Shown here piece after piece: positions 51,864 through 60,635 of a stretch of DNA of 64,000 bases. Position 1 is the first letter of the stretch. Each line of letters starts with the position of its first letter. The notes below the pieces were generated by a model. That model was not told the DNA's origin. It ran no database searches and was given only the letters and a program-made list of their open reading frames with translations. The position numbers and the translations under genes are program-made. The stretch is from 20CM-2-55-15 sp964633285 (lineage in GTDB: Bacteria; Acidobacteriota; Terriglobia; 20CM-2-55-15): NCBI GenBank assembly GCA_964633285.1, contig CAZWGA010000003.1:1-64000 (forward strand), read 5' to 3'.

Positions 51864-51893
51864 GCCCCGCAAGCAGCGGGGCTTTTTTATTTT
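51864..51893 (+). terminator. Intrinsic terminator after the lysine-rich micropeptide
   Basis: GCCCCGC, loop AAGCA, GCGGGGC, then TTTTTTATTTT. Strong and canonical; it also lies 4 bases beyond the convergent VWA gene stop. Confidence 0.93.
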
Positions 51894-51897
51894 GGCG

Positions 51898-53145
51898 TCA
51901 ATGAATGGTCTCTACTTTCTTGCGAAGGTAATCCATCAGGATGTATTGGCCAAGGTTGACAGTCGTTGTGAAATAGGCCTTTCCCCGGCAAATCTCCGTC
52001 ACCTTCTTCACGAAGTCCACGAGGTAGTAATCGCTGGCAAGCATGAATGTGTTGATCAGGATTCCGGATTTCCGGCATATGGCCACTTCTTTGAAGGTTT
52101 CTTCCAGAATCATGGGATCCAGACCGAATGCGTTTTTGTAAATGCGGCCGGTGGGAAGCGTGATTGCCGACGGTTTCCCATCGGTGATCATGACGATCTG
52201 TCGCATGTCTTTTTTTTCAGCCATCAATAACCGGCGCGCCAGACGAAGCCCTTCACAAGTGTTCGTGTGATACGGACCAACCACCACGCGCGCCAGTTGC
52301 TTCAGCGGGACTTCTTCAGCTGAATCGTGAAACAGTACCAAACGAAGCGAATCGCCGGGATACTGAGTCCGGATCAAATGGGACAACGCCAGCGCCACAC
52401 GCTTCGCAGGGGTGAACCGGTCTTCGCCGTAAAGAATCATGCTATGGCTGGTATCGAGGAGAAGCACCGTCGAGCAGGAACTTTGATACTCGGCCTGCCT
52501 GACCATCAAATCCTCATATTCGAGATTGAGCGGAACCCCCAAGCCTTCCCGCGCAACGGCGTGCAGGAGCGTTGAGCTGATGTCCAGATTGATCGTGTCG
52601 CCAAATTCATACTCTTTCGTCGCCTGATACGCTTCGACTCCGGTCGCGAAGTGCGCAGTTTCGTGGCGCCCGAAACTGCTGCGGCCGAGCGAACCAAGCA
52701 AATGCCGCAACAGGCGAAATCCGAGAAAGTCGATCGACTTATCGGTTAATTCGAACCGGGCCGATCCCGACGCGAGGTCCTCTACACCTTCAGCGTTTTC
52801 ATCGAACGCGGACGGGGCAGGATCTCGTTGTTGCATCCGCATCCATCCTTCCTCCATCAATCGGCGAATCAACTTGTCGAGCAATTCATCGAGTTGCTTC
52901 GCATCGTCCTGGCTACGATCTTCCAGCCATTGATCGAGCAGGCTCTGGGAAATCCTGCCCATTTCAACCAGCTTTTCGATGAGAGCCTGCCGCAATGCTT
53001 CAAGGTCGTGGGGATTACTTACATCTTGAAAGCCGTACTGAAAACCACTCTGCAAAAGGAACTCCGACATCTGGTCCATCAGGTCTTCCAGGCTGAGACC
53101 GTCCAGAGGCGACCGGATCCATTTTGTATATTTCGTAGTGGCCAT
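51898..53145 (-). CDS. VWA-domain protein partnered with a MoxR-type ATPase
   Basis: 415 residues. An acidic helical N-terminal half (Gln/Glu/Asp-rich, about 1-200) precedes a von Willebrand factor A domain with an intact MIDAS DTSHS and later Thr/Asp ligands (ITDGKPSA). VWA proteins of this kind work with MoxR AAA+ ATPases as metal-cofactor or complex-assembly chaperones. It follows the ATPase gene by 3 bases. Confidence 0.87.
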   Translation of the reverse strand: MATTKYTKWIRSPLDGLSLEDLMDQMSEFLLQSGFQYGFQDVSNPHDLEALRQALIEKLVEMGRISQSLLDQWLEDRSQDDAKQLDELLDKLIRRLMEEGWMRMQQRDPAPSAFDENAEGVEDLASGSARFELTDKSIDFLGFRLLRHLLGSLGRSSFGRHETAHFATGVEAYQATKEYEFGDTINLDISSTLLHAVAREGLGVPLNLEYEDLMVRQAEYQSSCSTVLLLDTSHSMILYGEDRFTPAKRVALALSHLIRTQYPGDSLRLVLFHDSAEEVPLKQLARVVVGPYHTNTCEGLRLARRLLMAEKKDMRQIVMITDGKPSAITLPTGRIYKNAFGLDPMILEETFKEVAICRKSGILINTFMLASDYYLVDFVKKVTEICRGKAYFTTTVNLGQYILMDYLRKKVETIH

Positions 53146-53148
53146 CGC

Positions 53149-54633
53149 TCAATTCAGCGGCTTCTTGTAACGATTCCGGTCCATGGTGTAATCGCGATAA
53201 AGCTCCTGCGGAGGCTTTTTCTCCGATGCGGAAAATCCACGTTCCTCCGATCGGCTGATCTTATCGACGGAGTGCAGTCCTTCAAGAATCATCTCAGCCG
53301 CTGCCGCTTGCAAACCGGCCGGACTGTCCGGCACCACTCCGAGCGATCCGGTTTTATCCAGCAATCCTTGCACGCGGCTGATCTGTGCCAGGACCGCTGC
53401 CGCGGAATCAACATCGGAAAGCTTCAGATTTCCTCCCATTTCAAACCAATCGATGACCTGCTTGAAATCGGCCGTCGGATAGTGGTGGCGAAAGACCATT
53501 TGAACCGCCTGCCGGATGAGGTCCCGCGCAATCGTGTCTGCGCCCTTCAATTCACCTTCATATTCAAGTTCGATTTTCCCCGTAATCGCAGGTAGTGCCG
53601 CATAGATGTCGGCCACCCGCGGCACAGCGGGATTTTCGCGTGAAATGATCGCCCTCCGCTCAGCGTTGCTCAGTACATTTTCAAGGCAGGATATCGGCAG
53701 TCTCTGGCTCACGCCGGATCTTTTGTCGACGCGTTGATCGGACCGCGCTTTGAAAGCGATGGCTTCAACGATCTGCTTGATGAATTCCGGCACGAGTATC
53801 TTTTGTTCTTTGCCGCGGTCCATCCACGCCTCTTGTTGAGTAATCGCTACACCATGATCAAGACTGATCGGGTAGTGTGTCTTGATCTCGGAACCGATGC
53901 GGTCTTTAAGAGGCGTTACAATCTTGCCTCGAGCGGTGTAGTCCTCAGGATTCGCGGAAAAAACAAGAACAACATCAAGCGGCAGCCGAATCGGATAGCC
54001 CTTTATCTGAACGTCGCCTTCCTGCATGATGTTGAACAAGCCCACCTGAATCTTTCCTGCCAGATCAGGTAGTTCGTTGATTGCGAAAATGCCGCGATTC
54101 GCGCGCGGAAGAAGCCCATAATGAACGCTCAGTTCACTGCCGATCGCATGGCCTCCCCTCGCAGCCTTGATCGGATCGATATCGCCGATGATATCCGCGA
54201 TCGTGACATCCGGGGTTGCAAGCTTTTCAACGTAACGCTCATCCCGCCCGCGATATTCGATCGGCGTTGCCTCTCCCATGCTCTGAATCAGATCGCGGCA
54301 TCGCCGGCATATCGGCGAGAATGGATTGTCGTTGATCTCACAATCCTGAATCACGGGAATCACTTCGTCCAGAAACTCGGCAAGACCGCGCAGGATGCGG
54401 CTCTTCGCCTGACCGCGAAGACCAAGCAAGATCATGTTGTGGCGCGACAGGAGAGCATTCACGACCTGCGGGACCACCGTGTCTTCGTAACCAACAATTC
54501 CGGAAAAAATCTCGCCTTTGGATTGAAGCCTTCGAATTAAATTCGCACGCATCTCATCCTTTACCGTGCGCACACGATAGTGATCCTTTCCAAACTCGCT
54601 CGCTCGCAAATCACCCAGAGTCCGAGGCAGCAT
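53149..54633 (-). CDS. MoxR/Mg-chelatase-like AAA+ ATPase
   Basis: 494 residues. AAA+ core: Walker A region LLGLRGQAKSRIL (Ala where Gly normally precedes Lys), Walker B-type GIFAINELPDLAGKIQVGLFN, sensor VLVFSANPEDY, and an arginine-finger region KDRIGSEIKTHYP. A Cys cluster CEINDNPFSPICRRC may bind zinc. The C-terminal 130 residues are helical. Forms an operon with the VWA protein; client unknown. Confidence 0.87.
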   Translation of the reverse strand: MLPRTLGDLRASEFGKDHYRVRTVKDEMRANLIRRLQSKGEIFSGIVGYEDTVVPQVVNALLSRHNMILLGLRGQAKSRILRGLAEFLDEVIPVIQDCEINDNPFSPICRRCRDLIQSMGEATPIEYRGRDERYVEKLATPDVTIADIIGDIDPIKAARGGHAIGSELSVHYGLLPRANRGIFAINELPDLAGKIQVGLFNIMQEGDVQIKGYPIRLPLDVVLVFSANPEDYTARGKIVTPLKDRIGSEIKTHYPISLDHGVAITQQEAWMDRGKEQKILVPEFIKQIVEAIAFKARSDQRVDKRSGVSQRLPISCLENVLSNAERRAIISRENPAVPRVADIYAALPAITGKIELEYEGELKGADTIARDLIRQAVQMVFRHHYPTADFKQVIDWFEMGGNLKLSDVDSAAAVLAQISRVQGLLDKTGSLGVVPDSPAGLQAAAAEMILEGLHSVDKISRSEERGFSASEKKPPQELYRDYTMDRNRYKKPLN

Positions 54634-54660
54634 GAGAAGCTCCCGTTTTGCAGACGCGTG

Positions 54661-55341
54661 TTATGACAAGTAAGACGCGCTGAAGAATAAGAAATTCGCG
54701 CAGAAGTGCGCGGCAATGACGCTTTCGATGCCGCTCTGAATGTAGATCAGGCCCAAAAGCATTCCCCCAAAAAAGCCTGCAGTAAATCCGGACACGTTGT
54801 GAACCATGGCGAACAGAAGCGACGACAGAACAACTGCAAGCGCCTTCGGCAGGATGGCGACAACGCCCGGCCAGAGCGGGGCAATTCGTGAATACAGATG
54901 CCGGAATGAAAACAGAAAACAAGACAGAATGAATAATCTGAAGACAATTTCCTCCCACATGCCGTGGTCGAGCGAAAAAATAAACGAGTCATAGATGCTT
55001 TTCATGTCTCGAATCTGCCATACCACGAGTGAGCTGTATCGATAAGTAAAGAAGAAGAAATAGTTGATCAAACCCAACACGAGTCCCGGCAGCACTCCGT
55101 AATTGACGAGATCACGAATCGTCAGACTCCACTCTTCGAAACCGATAAAAAGCGACCCTTGAAGCTGACTCTCCCGGGCAACCACTAATCCGAAACCGCC
55201 AAAGACAAGCATCACAAAGAAGCGTGATATCATGGTCCACGTTGGCGAGGCCTTGGGATCATTCAATACAGCTAAGCCCGCGGCCACCGCGGCCAGCAGC
55301 GCCAGGACCACGGTGACTTCCAGGATTTTTCGGAGTCGCAT
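54661..55341 (-). CDS. CPBP-family intramembrane metalloprotease
   Basis: About 226 residues, six or more helices. Family motifs EEIVFR (EExxxR), LLFAMVHNVSGF (FxxxH) and HFCAN (HxxxN) are present, the signature of ABI/CPBP proteases. An in-frame ATG at 55353 adds four residues. Divergent from the phosphoesterase gene with about 17 bases between starts. Confidence 0.88.
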   Translation of the reverse strand: MRLRKILEVTVVLALLAAVAAGLAVLNDPKASPTWTMISRFFVMLVFGGFGLVVARESQLQGSLFIGFEEWSLTIRDLVNYGVLPGLVLGLINYFFFFTYRYSSLVVWQIRDMKSIYDSFIFSLDHGMWEEIVFRLFILSCFLFSFRHLYSRIAPLWPGVVAILPKALAVVLSSLLFAMVHNVSGFTAGFFGGMLLGLIYIQSGIESVIAAHFCANFLFFSASYLS

Positions 55342-55358
55342 GCCAACAATCATACACC

Positions 55359-56105
55359 ATGCGCTATCTGATCCTCAGTGACATCCATTCCAACCTGGAA
55401 GCGTTTGAAGCGTGCATGCAGCGCGCAAAACAAGCGGGTTATGACTCGGTTCTATGCTGTGGCGATATCGTCGGTTATGGCCCGAGTCCGATCGAAGCAA
55501 TCGACGGAATTCGCGGCCTCAACGCAGTAACCATACGCGGAAATCACGATCGTGTTGCTGCCGGGATTGATGAAGCGACTCAGTTCAATCCTCATGCGAG
55601 GCGAGCCGTTTATTGGACGCGATCCGTCCTTCCGGATTCGTATCGCGACTACCTCGCTTCGTTGCCCGTTGGACCCGTTGATATCGCCAACGGGGCGCAG
55701 CTCGTCCATGGCGCCGTTACGGACGAGGATGACTACATCTTTACTGAAGCCGACGCCGATGAGAACTTCCTGCTCACAAACAAGTGGATTACGTTTTTCG
55801 GTCACAGTCATTTTCCTGTCGTTTTCGTAACCGATGCTTCAGGCAATTCATCTCTGGCGACCATGTATGAGTTTGATGAATTTATTGCGGTGAAGTGCGA
55901 AGCCGGAAAAAGGCTATTCGTAAATCCCGGATCCGTAGGGCAGCCACGAGATGGTGATCCGAGAGCCAGTTTCGCAATTTGGGACCAGAACCATGGCCGG
56001 ATGGAATTCTATCGCGCTGAATACGACGTCGCGCGAACTCAGGCCAGAATGCGTGAAGCGGATTTACCCGCGTATCTGATCGAGCGCCTCGCACATGGAC
56101 GATAG
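55359..56105 (+). CDS. Calcineurin-like metallophosphoesterase (YfcE/diadenosine type)
   Basis: 248 residues with all metal motifs: SDIHSN (DxH), GDIVGYG, RGNHD, HGAVTD, and FGHSHFP (GHxH), then VNPGSVGQPRDGD. Probably hydrolyses a phosphodiester or diadenosine polyphosphate; substrate unassigned. Stop lies two bases before the convergent gene's stop. Confidence 0.9.
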   Translation: MRYLILSDIHSNLEAFEACMQRAKQAGYDSVLCCGDIVGYGPSPIEAIDGIRGLNAVTIRGNHDRVAAGIDEATQFNPHARRAVYWTRSVLPDSYRDYLASLPVGPVDIANGAQLVHGAVTDEDDYIFTEADADENFLLTNKWITFFGHSHFPVVFVTDASGNSSLATMYEFDEFIAVKCEAGKRLFVNPGSVGQPRDGDPRASFAIWDQNHGRMEFYRAEYDVARTQARMREADLPAYLIERLAHGR

Positions 56106-56107
56106 AG

Positions 56108-56560
56108 TCAGTAGCCGATTTTTGTGAGCTCCGCCACAGGAACTCGATAATTCCAACCCCTGGGCAGATTTTCCTGCCGAACCTCGAATCGAAATTGTTC
56201 TCCCGGCGCCATCGGTTTTTGCTGCGGGGCGAGGACTCTTTGCACGTAATTCAAAATAGGTTTTCCGTCAAAATCCGTGAACACCATCTTCACTTCGGCC
56301 ATCCTTAGTGGCTGGGCCGACGAATTCTTCAGATATGCGGAGATGATATAGATCTTCTGCCGAGCAAAGTTTTCGCTTGTCGCGATACTCAGATGCTGTA
56401 ACTCGGCGCGACTCTGAATGGCGGCCGTGTCCGTTACTTCGGTCAGCGGCGCAGCCGCCGCTTTATCCTGCGCGGACGGAAAAAGAGCCCATAGCAACAC
56501 CACACCGACGATAACAATCACAGAAGCGAAGATGATGATCGTCGAACGATCCTCGCCCAT
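56108..56560 (-). CDS. Single-pass membrane protein with FxLYD/DUF2393-like domain
   Basis: About 150 residues from MGEDRSTIIIFASVIV; GGAG six bases ahead of this ATG supports it over the one at 56578. One transmembrane helix (about 6-26) is followed by an extracytoplasmic beta-sandwich (IYIISAYLKNSSAQPLRMAEVKMVFTDFDGK), typical of FxLYD-like domains. Last gene of the protease cluster; role unknown. Confidence 0.72.
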   Translation of the reverse strand: MGEDRSTIIIFASVIVIVGVVLLWALFPSAQDKAAAAPLTEVTDTAAIQSRAELQHLSIATSENFARQKIYIISAYLKNSSAQPLRMAEVKMVFTDFDGKPILNYVQRVLAPQQKPMAPGEQFRFEVRQENLPRGWNYRVPVAELTKIGY

Positions 56561-56561
56561 G

Positions 56562-57905
56562 TCATTCTCCGCTGACAACCATATTTCTGATTTTTAGAGT
56601 CGGCGCTGCAACCGATCCTATGAATGTGACATCGTTTCCGATCATTTCGATGCCTTTCAGCATCTCGGGCAGAGTTCCTGCAATGGTGACCTCGTGTACC
56701 GGATACGTTGGTTTTCCGTTCTCGATCCAGATTCCCACGGCGCCACGTGAATAATCTCCTGTAACGGTATTCACTCCGAAACCAATCAATTCGATAACGT
56801 AGAGACCCGTCTTTACAGACTGAATGATTTCTTCAGGAGAGTATGAGCCGCTCTTGAGAAAGAAATTTGTCGGTCCGATCGTTACAACTCCGGATGCCGC
56901 CCGGCTTCCATTGCCCGTCGGCTGCGAACTGAGCTTGCGAGCGGTATAGGCGCTGTGAAGGTAATTCTTCAAAACACCGGCTTCTATTATCGGCGTTGTT
57001 TGCGTTAATACTCCTTCGTCGTCAAAGGGGCTGGAGCCAAGGCCGGCCATCATCCTCGCATCATCCACAATCGATACCTCCGGAGAAGCGACTGTTTTCC
57101 CAATGTGATCCACGAGGAAAGAACTGCGACGGTAGATCGCACTGCCGGAGACAGCCTCAAAAATATGCCCCATCAGCGATCGAGCGGATAAAGGATCAAA
57201 AATAACCGGTACCTGCCGGGTTGAGATTTTGCGAGCTCCTAGGCGGCGCATCGCGCGTTCTGCTGCTCTGCGACCGACTTCTTCGGGAGATTCCATCCGG
57301 CCGCGATGCCGGACCGCAGAGACCCAGTGGTCGCGCTGCATGCTTCCGTTCGCTTCCGCGATCGGTACGCATGCCAGGGCCGCACCTGTGCCTTCATATT
57401 CCCCGACGAATCCCTGCGTGTTTGCCAAAGCGACACGCGATCGGGCGTACTCAAACGAAGCACCTTCCGAGTTTGTAATCGACTTGTCGGATGCAAGGGC
57501 TGCGCTTTCAGCTCGGGTTGCAAAGGCTATTCGTTGTTCAGGGGTAAAGTCTTCCCATGAAGGATCGAGCAAATTCAAATCTGGAAACCGGTCATGAAAG
57601 ATCGACTGTTCCGGAAGACCGCCGCTCTCATCTTCGGATGTGAGCTTTGCCATTTCAACAGTTTCATCCGCTAAATGATCGACCTGCTCCGGGGAGATAT
57701 CCGAAGTATGAGAAGATGCCGTACGCTTCCCGACATAGACACGCATCATCAGACTGCGCGAAATCGACTCCTTCAGAGTCTCGATTTCACCCATCCGCAC
57801 CGTAACGGAAAAGGTGTTATCCTCGCGGATCATAACGTCCGCAGCGGACGCTCCACTTTTTCGGGCACGCTCGACGGCCCGCTGGGCATGATCCTGCAAC
57901 TTCAC
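56562..57905 (-). CDS. pmbA: TldE/PmbA-family metalloprotease subunit
   Basis: 447 residues. Matches the inactive TldE/PmbA partner of TldD, which together degrade unfolded peptides and mature some RiPPs. Typical segments are RKSGASAADVMIREDN at the N-terminus and SGVVTIGPTNFFLKSG and VTGDYSRGAVGIWIENG near the C-terminus. No HExxxH. Overlaps tldD by four bases. Confidence 0.9.
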   Translation of the reverse strand: MKLQDHAQRAVERARKSGASAADVMIREDNTFSVTVRMGEIETLKESISRSLMMRVYVGKRTASSHTSDISPEQVDHLADETVEMAKLTSEDESGGLPEQSIFHDRFPDLNLLDPSWEDFTPEQRIAFATRAESAALASDKSITNSEGASFEYARSRVALANTQGFVGEYEGTGAALACVPIAEANGSMQRDHWVSAVRHRGRMESPEEVGRRAAERAMRRLGARKISTRQVPVIFDPLSARSLMGHIFEAVSGSAIYRRSSFLVDHIGKTVASPEVSIVDDARMMAGLGSSPFDDEGVLTQTTPIIEAGVLKNYLHSAYTARKLSSQPTGNGSRAASGVVTIGPTNFFLKSGSYSPEEIIQSVKTGLYVIELIGFGVNTVTGDYSRGAVGIWIENGKPTYPVHEVTIAGTLPEMLKGIEMIGNDVTFIGSVAAPTLKIRNMVVSGE

Positions 57906-59338
57906 TTCTCAGTTCCACCCACCGTGATCTCTTTGATTTTGATTGTTGGAAGACCGACACCCACAGGAATCGTCTGACCATCCTTGCCACAGACTCCAAC
58001 TCCCTGGTCGAATTTCAGGTCGTTGCCCACCGCCGTCACCTGCCTCAGCACAGTGGGACCATCGCCTACCAAAGTCGCGCCTTTCACAGGAGCTGTGGCG
58101 CGGCCATCCTCGATGAGATACGCTTCGCTCGCCGAAAAAACAAATTTTCCACTCGTAATGTCTACCTGCCCCCCGCCGAACTGAACCGCGTACAGTCCTC
58201 TTTTGACAGACTTGATAATGTCCTCAGGCTGAGTATTTCCGGCCATCATGAACGTGTTGGTCATTCGGGGAATCGGAATGTGATCGTAACTTTGCCGGCG
58301 GCCATTCCCCGTAACCGATGCCTTCATCAACTTGGAACTGAGATGATCCTGCAGATAACCTTGCAGAATCCCATTCTCGATAAGAACCGTTTCGTGCGTT
58401 GGATTTCCTTCGTCGTCCATGTTCAGCGAACCCCGTCGAAAGGGAATCGTGCCGTCGTCAACCACGGTGCAAAGTTCCGACGCCACCTTCTGTCCAACTA
58501 ATCCTGCGAAGGCTGACGTCTTCTTGCGATTGAAGTCGGCCTCAAGACCATGACCGATTGCCTCGTGCAACAGAATGCCGGGCCAGCCCGGGCCGAGAAC
58601 AACTTCCATCGTTCCGGCCGGCGCATCAACGGCGCGGAGCTGAAGAATGGCCTGGCGTGCGCTTTCGCGAGCAAGTGCGGCTGGATCCAGTTCTCCTGTA
58701 AAGGCATCGAGAGCTCTGCGGCCGCCGCCACCCTGATATCCGGATTGGCGGTTACCGTCCTCTTCGGCGATGCAGAGCACATTGAGGCGTACCAATGGTT
58801 GCAGATCCCAGACCGCTTTGCCTTCGGATGTAACGATCAAAACGTGCTTCGTTTCGTCAAGGTAGCTGGCCTGAACCTGCCGGATACGTGGGTCGTAAGC
58901 GCGAGCGGCTTGATCCGCCTGCCATAAAGGAGCGATCTTGTCGGCTATTTCAAAATCCGACGGTGCCATCGAAATCGCGTAGAAATTGCGTTCCTGACTT
59001 ACCGGCGCTGGAATTTGAACCTTGCCGCCTTCAGCCGACCGGCTGGCAATGAACGCCGCAGTACGGGCTGCTTTTACAACGTTTTCCCGGTTTAGATCAT
59101 CTGAATGCGCGTATCCCGTTTTCTCGCCTGAAATGACGCGTACGCCGACACCAAGGTTTACCCCTTTGGTGGCACTCTTGATGATTTGCTCTTCAAGTAC
59201 GATGGAATGATTAATTCTGTATTCGAAGTAAAGATCTGCGTAGTCACCACCTCGCGAGAGAGCTTCCGATAAATAGGTTTCCAAATCGCTAGTCGTTACG
59301 CCGTACTTTTCTGAAAAAATCGTCCTATGCAGTCCCAT
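57902..59338 (-). CDS. tldD: TldD-family metalloprotease (catalytic subunit)
   Basis: 478 residues. Zinc motif HEAIGHGLEAD (HExxxH) in the middle and GRRQSYDHIPIPRMTNTFMMAG nearby, as in TldD. The heterodimer TldD/TldE (PmbA) threads and cuts unfolded peptides; in other bacteria it removes the microcin B17 leader. Overlaps the M16 gene upstream by 14 bases. Confidence 0.93.
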   Translation of the reverse strand: MGLHRTIFSEKYGVTTSDLETYLSEALSRGGDYADLYFEYRINHSIVLEEQIIKSATKGVNLGVGVRVISGEKTGYAHSDDLNRENVVKAARTAAFIASRSAEGGKVQIPAPVSQERNFYAISMAPSDFEIADKIAPLWQADQAARAYDPRIRQVQASYLDETKHVLIVTSEGKAVWDLQPLVRLNVLCIAEEDGNRQSGYQGGGGRRALDAFTGELDPAALARESARQAILQLRAVDAPAGTMEVVLGPGWPGILLHEAIGHGLEADFNRKKTSAFAGLVGQKVASELCTVVDDGTIPFRRGSLNMDDEGNPTHETVLIENGILQGYLQDHLSSKLMKASVTGNGRRQSYDHIPIPRMTNTFMMAGNTQPEDIIKSVKRGLYAVQFGGGQVDITSGKFVFSASEAYLIEDGRATAPVKGATLVGDGPTVLRQVTAVGNDLKFDQGVGVCGKDGQTIPVGVGLPTIKIKEITVGGTEK

Positions 59339-60635
59339 TGATTAAGCTTCCATCCTCCGCCACCGGACCCACCACTACTAGAGTGTAGTTCTCGCTATTG
59401 AGATACATTTTTGCCACTCGAGAAACGTCCTCGATCGATACAGCCCGAATATATTCCGGATATTTCTCGACATAGTCGAAACCGAGGTTGTAGACCTCCG
59501 CGTGCACAAGGAAGCGCGCAATCTGAGAACTGGATTCGAAAGCGAAGACAAAACTGCCGGTTAGATAGTCCTTTGCGTCCCGCAACTCCTGGCTGGTCAC
59601 GGGTTCTTCGATAATTCTCCGGATTTCCTGCAGCAAACCTTCAATGGCGAGTTGCATGTTCCCAGGGGAAGTGCCGATAAATGCGATAAATCTGCCGGGA
59701 TCGAGGCCGGCTGTCATCGTAATGCTGGCGAAGGTAGTGTACGCCAGACCCAACTCATCACGCAGCCGCTGGGGTATCCTTGCCGTAAAGCCCGCGCCAC
59801 CACCAAGAATCGTATCCAGTACCTGAAGTGCGTAGTAATCCGGATTCCTTCGGGTAACCCCAAGGTGCCCGAGATAGATGTTTAACTGTTGCGCCGGCAT
59901 CCGAATAAACTTCTCTCTCTTTTCGACCTGTCTCTCCGGCAATGGATGCGATAGAGGTGTGACCGGTCTCGATTCCCAGGCGCCGAATGTTCGTTCAATC
60001 TTCGGCAAAAGTTCCGAGATTCGGAAGTCGCCGACGGCGGAGAAAATGACATTGTTGGGAACGAAATGGCGATTGTGAAAATCAAGTAAATCGGTTCGAG
60101 TAATCCGCTCGACTGTTTGTGGATATCCATGGGACGGCCGATGCAGCGGATGATCCTGGTAAACGAGTTCATTGAAGGCCCAGCCCGCTACAACCTGCGG
60201 ACGATCCTGCGCGCTTTCAATTTCTGAAAGAGTCCGCTCTTTTTCCTTCGTGACAAACTCTTCCGGAAAGACTGGAAACATCATGATGTCCGCCAGCAGC
60301 TCAAGACCGAGATCAATGTCTTTTTTCAGAACGCCGCAGGAAACAACAATGCGTTCAAACGAACCATCCGCGTCTATAGCGCCGCCAACCGATTCAATGG
60401 CATCCGCAATCTCGAGCGAGGTTCGACTCTTCGTCCCTTCATCGAGGAGTCTGCTGACCATTATTGCCAGACCCGCCTTGGATTCCGGATCGTATCTCGC
60501 GCCCGACATCACGCTCGCATTCAACGAAATGGTCGGTATTGAGGGATTTTCCACCAGCAGAACCTTGAGTCCATTGGGTAAGATGTGGCTTTGAACATCA
60601 AACGCACGGTGGAGACCTAGCTCATTCGGCTTCAC
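59325..60635 (-). CDS. M16-family protease-like protein, catalytically degenerate
   Basis: About 437 residues. M16 fold throughout (LNASVMSGARYDPESKAGLAIMVSRLLDEGTKSRT, then the second domain from LNIYLGHLGV), but the HxxEH zinc motif is absent: the equivalent position reads AIMVSRLLDEG. Pairs of active and inactive M16 subunits are common (mitochondrial processing peptidase, PqqF/PqqG types). The start is ambiguous; the GTG at 60635 has GAGGA nearby, while ATGs at 60650 and 60665 lie deeper inside the upstream gene. Confidence 0.85.
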   Translation of the reverse strand: MKPNELGLHRAFDVQSHILPNGLKVLLVENPSIPTISLNASVMSGARYDPESKAGLAIMVSRLLDEGTKSRTSLEIADAIESVGGAIDADGSFERIVVSCGVLKKDIDLGLELLADIMMFPVFPEEFVTKEKERTLSEIESAQDRPQVVAGWAFNELVYQDHPLHRPSHGYPQTVERITRTDLLDFHNRHFVPNNVIFSAVGDFRISELLPKIERTFGAWESRPVTPLSHPLPERQVEKREKFIRMPAQQLNIYLGHLGVTRRNPDYYALQVLDTILGGGAGFTARIPQRLRDELGLAYTTFASITMTAGLDPGRFIAFIGTSPGNMQLAIEGLLQEIRRIIEEPVTSQELRDAKDYLTGSFVFAFESSSQIARFLVHAEVYNLGFDYVEKYPEYIRAVSIEDVSRVAKMYLNSENYTLVVVGPVAEDGSLINGTA

